Positions 1 to 7,862 of a stretch of 20,120 nt of DNA are shown piece by piece (position 1 is the stretch's first letter; each line of letters starts with the position of its first letter). The DNA is from Vitrella brassicaformis (taxonomy: Eukaryota > Sar > Vitrellaceae): NCBI GenBank assembly GCA_001179505.1, contig CDMY01000579.1:26011-46130 (forward strand), given 5' to 3'. The notes beneath the pieces are model-generated. The model made no database searches, was not told the origin of the DNA, and worked only from the letters and a program-made list of their open reading frames with translations. The position numbers were made by a program, and so were the translations under genes.

Positions 1-31
1 TGCCATAAGTGTGTTCCTCTCCCATACGCAT
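1..31 (-). CDS. Start of a fourth cluster ORF (D), cut by the window edge
   Basis: Ten codons beginning at ATG 31 are open to the window edge (MRMGEEHTYG). The start sits in the same place relative to the repeated cassette as the start of ORF C at 700. Both begin ATGCGTA, so D is probably the next member of the tandem series. Nothing can be said about function, and the alternative that the ATG is chance cannot be excluded. Confidence 0.25.
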   Translation of the reverse strand, partial: MRMGEEHTYG

Positions 32-118
32 ACCTGCACTCTGCCGGCCTTCAGCTGCTACTGTAACTGTGGTAAATGGTCCTCATAAGCCGAACAAATA
101 TAAAATGTAGGCACCGAT
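25..118 (-). repeat. Intergenic cassette, copy 2 (upstream of ORF D)
   Basis: This is a direct repeat of 694-782. Positions 73-118 are identical over 46 bp to 737-782. The remainder, down to the ATGCGTA start, is similar with a few substitutions and about 5 extra bases. Read on the minus strand, the identical part holds an AT-rich ATTTTATATTTG stretch roughly 70 bp before the ATG of D, so it could be a duplicated promoter. It also overlaps the last codons of ORF C, so it could instead be a 3' end signal. Confidence 0.8.
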
Positions 119-700
119 GATGTCGACCTCCTGACTTGCCTCCAGCTCGTCGACCTTGGCCTCATCAGTGAGGCCGCACATGGTGTCCCAGCCGTCCCGG
201 GTCACCATGGCTGCCCCGCTCGCCTGCTCCGCCCTCCTCTTGGCCCGCTGGTCTGCCCATGTCTTGGTCAGCATGACGGAGAACTCGGGCGCGTGGTGGT
301 GGGGGGTGATAGTCCAGACGTTCTCGTCCTCCTGCTGGTCCTCCTTGTCCACGCAGACCAAGATGGGCAGCCTGCCGATGGTGGCGGGCGCTGGGTGGGT
401 GGTCGGCTTGGCGGTGAGGGTGTGGCCTAGGTCAATCATCCGCAGCTGCTCGCATGCGATGCTGCTGGCCTCGTTGGTGATGGTGGGGGCCGGCTGACGT
501 TGCTGCAGCTCCTGCAGATCAGCCGTCGCGGGCGGCTCACGAAGAATGCCCGTCAAATGGTCGACGACAGCCGGGATGCGGTGCAGGATGGGTACCAGGG
601 CGTTGGTGGACACGTTGTCCACGGCCAGCATGCCCAGGAGGAGGTGGCGCAGAGACAAGGGGGCACTCGGGGGATAGTCGGACTGCGCTTTCTTACGCAT
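83..700 (-). CDS. Unknown tandem-cluster protein C, single exon, 205 aa
   Basis: The ORF runs from ATG 700 to TGA at 85-83 with high third-position GC, which argues it is real. I recognise no domain. The protein looks soluble: a leucine-rich amphipathic first part (about residues 18-55), a Gln/Pro-rich linker (60-75), and an acidic KEDQQEDEN stretch before a His-rich segment and a basic-acidic helical tail. A W-x-x-(L/M)-C motif near residue 168 and a preceding (V/D)xxEDQ patch weakly resemble proteins A and B next door, so C may be a diverged third copy. It starts 107 bp after the stop of A, inside the repeated cassette, and its last ten codons lie in the second cassette. No splice sites are needed, but the sequence around ATG 700 (CAG|GTATGC) also reads as a donor, so C could be an exon of a longer gene. 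Confidence 0.5.
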   Translation of the reverse strand: MRKKAQSDYPPSAPLSLRHLLLGMLAVDNVSTNALVPILHRIPAVVDHLTGILREPPATADLQELQQRQPAPTITNEASSIACEQLRMIDLGHTLTAKPTTHPAPATIGRLPILVCVDKEDQQEDENVWTITPHHHAPEFSVMLTKTWADQRAKRRAEQASGAAMVTRDGWDTMCGLTDEAKVDELEASQEVDIIGAYILYLFGL

Positions 701-782
701 ACCTGCCCTCTGGCGGCCTCCAGCTGCTCACTGCGTTAAATGGTCCTCATAAGCCGAACAAATATAAAATGTAGGCACCGAT
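694..782 (-). repeat. Intergenic cassette, copy 1 (upstream of ORF C)
   Basis: This is the partner of 25-118. The 46 bp at 737-782 are identical to 73-118, and homology continues to the ATGCGTA start of ORF C. Here the cassette starts about 24 bp after the stop codon of A, so it is fully intergenic. The TATA-like ATTTTATATTTG lies about 65 bp before ATG 700. Its position before two successive ORFs shows that the unit duplicated in this cluster includes intergenic DNA. Confidence 0.85.
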
Positions 783-806
783 ACGCCATCATCCCCTTCA
801 GCCGGA

Positions 807-1545
807 TCAGGACAGCGCCACCTCCTTGAGCATCCCCTGGACCTGCGGCTGGGCAACCCGGCTGCTGCTGACGGCGTTGCTCACCGCCGAGCACCGCTGG
901 AGGATGTCCTTGAAGTCGGCGTACTTGCCTGCGTGCGACACCGACCAGACCGGCAAAACGGACAGGAAAGGAGTTGGTCTGATGGATTGGGCGCAGCGTG
1001 TGTGCAGTGAGTGGCCTGGACATACCTATATTGAGCCTAGGCATCTGGATGGCGAAGACCCTATGCATGTCGGCCGCCTCCTCTTGGCTCATGGGCACGT
1101 TGTCGGTCCAGGTTGACCTGAAGAGGCCGTTGGGGCTGTCCACGTCGGTGAAGGCAGCGAGGACGGGCAGGAAGGGGCGCATGCCCAGGTCCTCGCACTT
1201 GGCCTGCACCGCCCGTATCACCCTCTCCTCCCGGCACAGCGCCATCCACCTTTGCTCCTCCTGCGCCGACACGGCCGTCTGCTCCTCCAGCTCCACCGTC
1301 TTCCAGATGCGGCTTGGGGCGTCTATGATGCTGAGGATGCTGCCGTTGTTGCCGCCCTCGTGCTCGATAATGAACCCGGATGGCGGGCTGGGCAGGCTAG
1401 CGCCGACCAGGGGCAATCCAATTGAATCCGTCCTCCTCGTTCACCCGCACCTCCTTCAGCACCTGTAGCATTCTCACTCAACACAACAAGGGAGGCCGGG
1501 GGACAGCCGCGCTGCTCTCCTTGCGGACGGGTGGGGCTTGACAGC
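807..1545 (-). pseudogene. Frameshifted, 5'-truncated paralogue of gene B (A)
   Basis: The segment 1545-1240 is clearly homologous, in DNA and protein, to the second exon of gene B (shared residues include EED, PPS, FI.EH, GGNN.SIL, IWKTV and W.ALC). No first exon or in-frame ATG is found upstream; homology begins only about 40 bp after the stop of B. A 16 nt stretch at 1414-1429 replaces 6 nt in B, a net 10 nt insertion that shifts the frame after the EED codons. Past that point the frame is intact: it runs to a donor at 1025 (AG|GTATGT), a 97 nt intron, an acceptor ending at 929, and a last exon 928-807 encoding a helical tail (GKYADFKDILQ...KEVALS) ending in TGA 809-807. The clean 3' half means decay is recent, or that a start I cannot see produces a shorter protein. 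No function is assigned. Confidence 0.55.
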
Positions 1546-1582
1546 GGTTGACAAGAGGGCTGCTGGGTGGTCGCAAACAGCC

Positions 1583-2812
1583 TTACGAGGGCCAATTACA
1601 GCCGAATAAGAGGTCCGTCATGGCTTCGTTGGCGCGGTCTAGAATGCAGAAGACATCTGTGCGGGGGAGTGTGACGAGAATACACACCAACGGCTCCTGG
1701 CAGATGGGCATATGTAGGCACGGTGCTGATAGGGGACGGTGTGCCTCTCGTACCTTGATCGATGCCGCGGCCGACGCGAACGAACTCTCCATGGGGGACG
1801 CGAAGTTGTCGGCGAATTGCGACTTGGGCGTGAGTCTGACGGGGAAGCCTCGGCCGAGCCCAAACGGTGGGATCGGCGGACTGACACATACACACACACA
1901 CACACACGCACGCTCACACACAAATGACCACCTGCACGCGAATGCGCACATACACACCCTGCCGCCCCACTCTGCTTACGAATGGACATTGATGCCCGCC
2001 GGCTGCCCACGACCTCGGTCAGGTTGCCCAGCACTTTGCGGAGATTGCCCTGCCATGAGCACTGAGGATGCGCAAAACCGGCCGGCGTCATGTGCGGTGC
2101 TGAACGCTCACATCCATCTACCTGTGGGACGTCGGCTAGCAGTTTGATGAGGTCCTTCACTCGAGCCCTTACCTCACTCTTGGGAGCTGTGGCCACGCGT
2201 TCCTGCCAGAGTGTCAGTGAGTAACACACGGGAGAAGCCATGACACATCCATCGTGTATGCATCGTGGCTTTATTGCGTCCTTGTCCATCCTATTGCTCT
2301 GATCTCACTTACAGCCATCGAGTTGAACTTCGCTACGACATCCTCCTGACAGCTGGGGTCCACGAATGCCCCACCACGGATGGCTTGGCAAAGCGCCAGC
2401 CACTTGCACTCCTCATCCGACAGGCACGTGTGTTCTTCGATGGGCACTGTCTTCCAGATGCTGTCGAGGGCGTCCGTGGTGGTGAGGATGCTGGCGTTGT
2501 TGCCGCCACCGTGCTCGTTGATGAATGCGGACGGCGGATTGAGCAGTGCGGCGCCGAGCACGGGCGTCTGGTCCTCCTCGTTGACCCGCACCTCCTTCAA
2601 CAGGTGCAGCAAGATTCTCACGCAAACAAGGGGCAGCCGGCGGGCAGCCGCGCTGCTCTTCCTTGCAGACGGGTCAGCATTCTGCATTTCAGCGCACACG
2701 CCAATTGCGGCGGGACAAAGATGGCATTACTGAGCGCTTCACTTCACCTGCTCCTTACCTTGTCAGCCCTCAACAGCTCCGAAGCTGGAGATGGCGGCAG
2801 TCTCGTGTTCAT
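1583..2812 (-). CDS. Unknown tandem-cluster protein B, six exons, about 260 aa
   Basis: Exons on the minus strand are 2812-2759 (starts MNTRLPPSPASELLRADK), 2681-2313, 2202-2122, 2049-1980, 1848-1754 and 1696-1583 (TAA). Each junction is GT-AG and all phases match. Supporting signs are high third-position GC in every exon and homology of exon 2 to the neighbouring copy A. The weakest point is exon 5: the better acceptor at 1881 (TGTCAG) opens the right frame but in the wrong phase, so I used a GAG acceptor at 1849. A poor donor at about 1985, or a 1 nt frameshift, are alternatives. The protein is soluble, with a conserved block in exon 2 (NPPSAFINEHGGGNN, then IWKTV and WLALC), a helical exon 3 and Ser/Ala-rich exon 5. 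No known domain is recognised. The intron between exons 4 and 5 holds a CA repeat. Confidence 0.65.
1890..1907. repeat. (CA)n microsatellite in an intron of gene B
   Basis: An uninterrupted CA dinucleotide run lies between exons 4 and 5 of gene B. On the coding (minus) strand it is a GT/TG run ahead of the candidate acceptors, as is common in introns of this window. Confidence 0.9.
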
Positions 2813-3666
2813 GACAATGGTGAAGCGAAGAGGTGGAACTGTGCTGAAAGAGAGGTGTCGGAACGGCAGGAAGCACAGGATGGCACAGGATATTGCACAG
2901 GATGGCAATCCATCCTCCGAAAAAAGTGGCGATGTCTCTCTGTCTCCAATTCTCGCCCTAATTTCTCGCCCACAAGACGCGCTTTTCTCACACTGAACCC
3001 CTGATTCATTGAATATTTCATTCACCTTGAGGACTCCGAAGAGAAAAGGAGACGGCCATCCGGAGAAAACGCCAAATTATTTCATCTACGCACGAACATG
3101 CCAACAAGGCATATGAGATGACCACTGGAATGAAACGGACCACCTAGTCATCCTCGAATATCATTCACATACCATACCGACACCGCAGCCAACGAAGAAA
3201 AAGAGATATGACACGTGTGCCCACCTGAGAGGATGTTGAAGACAAGAGAAGGCGTCCGCGCACTCAGCTGACGCCAGAGAGGTTTCAGGCGGTGACCGTG
3301 GCCACCTATTCAGCAGAAGGCGGGGCACCACCGGCTGAGGCCTGACTCGAAGCACGGCGGTAGGGGCGGACAAGTCGGGAGGGGCGGGCCACACAAGCCA
3401 ACGACCACTCACCAAGGGAGGAGGGAGGCTTAGGCTGATGTCAGCTTCTGACGGGCGGACGGGTCAGGGGCGGGTCAGGTGGACTCGTCCTCTCCGAAAA
3501 TGGCGAGCAGGGGGGGCTGCGTGGGCCTCGGGCGGGTGGCGCCGACGATTAAATTCTCGCCGCGAATCTCGCCGCAAGCTCGCGAATTCTTTCATCTCGC
3601 CGTACGCTTTTCCGAGGCGCACTCATGTGCGCCGACTGACTAGCCTGCCATTTGAGTGAGCTGGCC
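2813..3666. other. Intergenic region upstream of gene B with repeated GGCGAGAA element
   Basis: No convincing gene is seen. The minus-strand motif GGCGAGAA followed by (A)TT occurs three times (plus-strand TTCTCGCC at 2950-2957, 2963-2970 and 3554-3561). Shorter CTCGCC copies lie around 3568 and 3596, where the DNA is also rich in TCGCGAATT-type sequence. The first two lie about 140 bp before the ATG of gene B, so they may be promoter elements. The overlapping short ORFs here (for example minus 3415-3161 and plus 3438-3659) show no domain, splice logic or codon bias. Confidence 0.45.
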
Positions 3667-3951
3667 ATGACCCGCTTCCTCGCCGACATCCGGTCCTTCA
3701 CCAGCGTCCATGACGACCGCCGAATTGTCAGACAGCACGTACGGCAGCCCATGCAGCCAGGCCACAAAACCATGCGTCAACCACTGACTAATCCAGCCGG
3801 ACATGCATACATGGCCGCATACGATGTATTTATTGTACACACAAACGCCACTGATGAATTCTGCTGGGTTTCGGCCACTCACTCCCCACCGAACCCCAGT
3901 ATCCTGACACCAAACACAACGTTGTATCCCTTCTGCTTGCTGCCAGTTTGA
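3667..3951 (+). CDS. Doubtful small ORF antisense to the 3' end of the SFT2 gene
   Basis: The ORF of 94 codons begins MTRFLADIRSFTSVHDDRR. Its first 16 or so codons after ATG nearly all end in C, which is typical of genes in this window, but the bias disappears after about 40 codons, where it runs across the 3' UTR and last exon of the SFT2 gene. The minus strand here is also open in two frames, so the signal is ambiguous. It could be the first exon of an unseen gene, an exon on the opposite strand, or chance. Confidence 0.2.
   Translation: MTRFLADIRSFTSVHDDRRIVRQHVRQPMQPGHKTMRQPLTNPAGHAYMAAYDVFIVHTNATDEFCWVSATHSPPNPSILTPNTTLYPFCLLPV
3829..3834 (-). promoter_or_regulatory. Poly(A) signal AATAAA of the SFT2 gene
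   Basis: AATAAA on the minus strand (TTTATT on plus) lies about 45 bp after the TGA of the SFT2 gene, at the expected distance for 3' end formation. It supports the choice of the short last exon. Confidence 0.65.
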
Positions 3952-4822
3952 TGCATGCATAATCTCTCATCCATCTCTGTGTGGCGCACCTTGTTGCCAT
4001 GGTCCTGCCGTACGGGATGTATGAGAGGCAGTACCACACCATCGCACAGAACTGGCACACGACGCACAGCACGATCAGCAAACCTTGCAGCAAACCCACT
4101 TGAAGAAAGAAACAGCAAATCTGACAGCAGCAGACAGCGCACCTTGCCATTGCTCTTTCACCCATTCAGCCGCCAGCCTGCCTGCCTGCCATTCGTACCA
4201 GTGTGAGTATGAGGCACGAGAGGTATGTGACGGAGGCGATCCACCTCTTCCGGTGAAACATGTTCCGCACCTGCTTGGAAGGACCAACTGCACACACACA
4301 TGCACACAACGACCACCACTCTGACGAACAGCGGCCGCTTTTCTGTGCACTACTGATGGCTGACCGAGGAAGCCGGTGGAGCAAATCGACATGATGTTCC
4401 CAAACGAATAACCGACAGCAAAGCGAGTGGGATGACCTGACACGGACATACACATGGGAGCATTCCACGAGCGGAATCATCCCGTCGATGCCGTGCTCCT
4501 CACCCGTCAGCATCTGTGCGAAGGATCCGAAGGACACAAAGGAGACGATCCAGCCAGCGATAAAGCACATGCAGAACCCAATCAGACGCTGCAGCAAGTA
4601 CACAACAAGAACGAACAACTGGGTGTCCTTGTGTTGCTTCTTCGTCGTTTTCACCTCCTGAAATGTGAGCCTCGGGCAACACTCCCATCGGTCCTCTTCT
4701 TGGATGTCGCTGCTGGTGTCCCACTGCGACAGCACACTGTTGTTGTGGCCATCAGCGGGAGGCGCACTCTCGCTGCGGAATTGCCTGAATGGCGTGAATG
4801 ACTCGAACATGTTCCCTGCCAT
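3879..4822 (-). CDS. SFT2: SFT2-family Golgi vesicle-transport membrane protein, 189 aa
   Basis: Six phase-matched exons: 4822-4655, 4588-4504, 4436-4365, 4287-4199, 4120-3990 and 3903-3879 (TGA). The spliced protein has a soluble acidic N-terminus (residues 1-55), the entry motif CPRLTFQERLIGF, and four membrane segments: RLIGFCMCFIAGWIVSFVSF, FAVGYSFGNIMSICSTGFLV, WIASVTYLSCLILTLICCFF and one ending QFCAMVWYCLSYIPYGR. The GN and GP..Q..NM signatures between segments 2 and 3 and the SYIPYGR end are typical of SFT2. The family acts with Got1 in fusion of endosome- and ER-derived vesicles with the Golgi. Length is usual for the family (about 160-215 aa). The six-codon last exon (ILGFGGE) is inferred from phase and the following AATAAA; reading on without that intron would give a longer, unlikely tail. 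The gene is divergent from the mitochondrial protein gene at 5071. Confidence 0.9.
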
Positions 4823-5070
4823 GATCTCGCTGGTCGCTCTTTTGTCCAGCTGGTATGACGGACGTTGGAGCTGTGTGTTTCCCCTTTTCTCCCGAATTCC
4901 CTTCTGACGTTTCTCACTGCGAGCTTCAGAGTGGATCGTTTGGGCAGATCTGGCAGCGTCAACGACGGAGAGAGGCAGATCCAGGGAGTACGAAGCTTGT
5001 AAAGCGTGTTCCAGCCATCTCGAGCGAAACAAGCTTCGATGAATGATTTGGCGGCAGCCCCTTTCTCTGG
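4823..5070. promoter_or_regulatory. Shared head-to-head upstream region of the SFT2 and helical-repeat genes
   Basis: Only 248 bp separate the two divergent start codons (ATG 4822 minus, ATG 5071 or 5086 plus), so both promoters and 5' UTRs must lie here or overlap the coding regions. No clear TATA box is seen. A small upstream ORF for the plus-strand gene starts at 5039. Confidence 0.5.
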
Positions 5071-5089
5071 ATGCATCCCATCACGATGA
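5039..5089 (+). promoter_or_regulatory. Candidate uORF overlapping the start of the helical-repeat gene
   Basis: A 16-codon ORF (MNDLAAAPF...) begins at ATG 5039. Its TGA (5087-5089) overlaps the second in-frame start of the main gene at 5086 as ATGA. If transcription starts upstream of 5039, ribosomes finishing the uORF would sit on the main start, an arrangement that can allow reinitiation. It is only a candidate because the transcript start is unknown. Confidence 0.3.
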
Positions 5090-7739
5090 TGAGCAGCTCT
5101 CTGGGCCACACGGTGAATCAGCTTCAACGGGCCACTCGATCTATCGCCACTCAGGCCGCAGTCAAGCCTCCAGCCGCCGCCTTTCAGCGCGTCCCTGATG
5201 CTGCTTCCGAGCTGGTGGGCGGATCTGCCGTCGGTGCTGGAGCCACGCAGCGAAGGAATGGCGAGACTTCGTCGCTTGAGAGTGAGTTTCGCCGTGCCCT
5301 GGTGCAGCTGACGTTTGCCTTTGAGAACCCCCATCTGAAGCGCAACTCGCCGCAGTCGTCATCGCTCCTCTTCGACACATCAGCTCGTATCGGCCCCTCG
5401 TCACAGCAGGCCGTCTGGGAGAGGCTCACGGCAATTCTGGAGCAGCATCTGGAGCACGCGTCAAGATCTAGTTGCTTTGCGACTGCGAGGGACATGCTGG
5501 AGCTGCTGGGATGTGTCAAGCAGAGCCATCAGGCTGCATGGGGACGAGGACGGCAATCCGGCTCGCTTGAGGATGCGACAGCAATATCCGCTGGTCATGA
5601 TTGGGCCGTGGGACAGATCGAAGAAGGCGATGCTTTGGCTGCTCTTTTGGCAGTGTGCAGTCGAACGCTGGAGCATTTAGTGAAGCGGCAGCTGAAGCGG
5701 AGAGACCAAGAGGGTGAAGGGCAGCTGCGTGACTTTATAGGCTGCTTCCACGCTCTTTCCATCCCGTTGAATCATCCGCTTCCTTCTCTTGGCCACCGTG
5801 TCGCTGAGCTGCTCGTGGCACTACATGGATCATCTGGTGTGGCTTCCGATAAGTCTGCGCCTCTATTGATCGACGGCAGTGACTTCACGAAGCTCTTTAC
5901 GGCTCTCGAGAGATGCTCGGTTCTCAACCATGACGTCTGTCGATCTTTTGAGGGGTTTATGTCGCATCTGCTTGAGAGGCGTCGCATCAAGGCGGTGGGC
6001 GTGGCTGTGCTGCTCGAGGCGTATGGGAAGGCCGTCGTGCGGGGTGATCGCAGCGAGTGGGGGGGCCATCTGGAGAGGGTGGTGCCGCGGCTGGTGGCGG
6101 AGCAACATCGATGGGCTCGCACCATGGACCCATACGCCATCGCCATGGTACAGAAGAGCATGTGAAGACCTCGCGTTGAACTTTGGCGGCCATGTGTGTA
6201 CGTTGTCCAGGTGTTTTATGCGTACGGGAGGATTGGCAAGCACTACTCTCGCGCAATCCTATGCCTGCCCGACGATGCACGAGCCTGGCATGACAGTTCT
6301 GACCTGTCTGATGCGAATGTCATCGATTGGGGCCGGGTGGTGGACGCCATTGTTACTCTGTCGCCTCGCATGGACGGCAGCGTGCTGATGAACGTGGCTG
6401 TGGGGCTCAGTTGGATGCAATGGAGAGAGAGGCAGATTATTGCTGTCCTTGTAGATGTGTTTGTGCGTCTCTGCCATTCGCAACGGCTGACGCCACAGCA
6501 GTTCTCCCACTCAATGCTCGCACTGGTAAGATAAGTCATCTTGTCTGCATCCATGTGGTGCCCCACCAAAGCCTTCTGGGTGTCTGTTCAGGCATCTTTG
6601 GAGGTTTGGGACCCTCGCCTGCTCGCTGCAGTGAGGACCTTTCTCTCGACATCCTCGCAGGTCGAAACACCATGACATACAAAGGGACGGCAAATGTGGT
6701 TTGTGGGTGTGCGTGTGCAGGGCTTCTCTCTGCAGCACCACTCGCTAACCCTCCAAGCCCTCACCCGATTCGAGCACCAACGGCCGCCGTCCCCCACACG
6801 CATCTTAGCAAAAGAGCAAGACGCCGCTTCTGCAGCGGATATACAGGACGGCAACGACCACTACAACCACAGCTATTCGGCTGCTTTTCTTCCCCTAACA
6901 CGGCAGATATCCGATGACGCTCTGGCCATTGACGAGAGGCAGGCACTGGAGTCGCTGACGCAGCTCGTCATGCGCCACTTCAAGACTGCTGTGAACGGTG
7001 GAGCTTCGTCGGCATCGCGGCCATATGATGATCTGGCGCCTGCAGACTTTGTGCACATCCTAGAGTCGCTTGAAACAACGCGGGCACAGGTGAGGGCGTG
7101 ATGGGATGGCCAAAGGCTGGCAGGCATGCCGACATCTCTGTGTTACGCGCAGGATGTGAGCTTGTGGCGCCATATACTGCCATCCCTGCGGCGATCCCTG
7201 GAGACGAATAGCCATCACTGGGACCTCCACAGCGCGCTCTCGGTCTTCGCCCACGCCACAACACTCGACCTGCTCTCGCCGCTTAGAATCGCGCACTCGC
7301 CCACCGAGCCATCGGAATCCCTGCACGCTCTGTTGATGTCGCTGCTGCACCGCTATTTGGACATGATGAGTCCGGTCGATGCCCTCGTGGCTGCTGAGGG
7401 ACTTTCGCTGAGCCACTACTCCGTGGAAGGATGGGACGAGAAGGGGAGGATGGGCCGATTGGTGGGCGCTTTGAGGCATAGGATGATAGGTGGGCTGAGG
7501 TCTCTCGTGTCGGCTGAGAGGCCCGCCCGTCGTGGTGAGAGCCGTCTGAACTTCAAGGATGCCTACGAGCGAAGTGTCTACAGTCGAATCGGTGAGAGAG
7601 AATGCACACCCTGCATGGGCATGAGCGAGGACGAAGGATCGATCGGTGCGGTTTGTGTCTGCAGGGGTCGTCCTAACCTGGCTCCAGCTTTCTCCCTCCC
7701 TCAGGGCTGATGGGCAGGAGCGAGTGCATGCGTGACTGA
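5071..7739 (+). CDS. Probable mitochondrial alpha-solenoid (RAP/HPR-like) protein, 767 aa
   Basis: Exons are 5071-6147, 6211-6525, 6592-6660, 6721-7089, 7153-7591 and 7705-7739 (TGA); introns are 60-113 nt and all phases fit. The start may be ATG 5071 or the ATGATG at 5086. The first 42 residues lack acids and are rich in Arg, Ser, Thr and Gln (SSLGHTVNQLQRATRSIATQ), as in mitochondrial presequences. The rest is repeated helical pairs such as FTKLFTALERCSVLN, ERRRIKAVGVAVLLEAYGK, DPYAIAM joined to VFYAYGRIG across intron 1, and FSHSMLAL joined to ASLEVWDPRLLAAV. This pattern is that of the degenerate helical repeats in RAP/FASTK/heptatricopeptide proteins, which bind organellar RNA and assist rRNA or mRNA processing. 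No RAP domain is visible at the C-terminus (NFKDAYERSVYSRIG...), so RNA binding is inference. The exon 3 donor could instead be at 6631 (GCA|GTGAGG), 30 nt shorter in frame. Confidence 0.75.
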
Positions 7740-7862
7740 GTGGACAGAACGGCAGCGTTGGTATGCGTACAATTCGTATACATATGTACGTCCCGAGTCA
7801 ACTTGCACACAGCCGAGTCCCACCCCTCCACACAGCAGTCAACAGCAGGCAGGCAGGCGAAG

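Noticed and set aside
1639-2289. 216-codon minus-strand ORF through gene B
   Set aside because: It reads through introns and a CA repeat (giving CVCVCV); the exon model with phase-matched introns explains the region better.
4651-5334. 227-codon minus-strand ORF crossing the SFT2 start and the helical-repeat start
   Set aside because: It overlaps both well-supported genes in the wrong frame and has no recognisable sequence.
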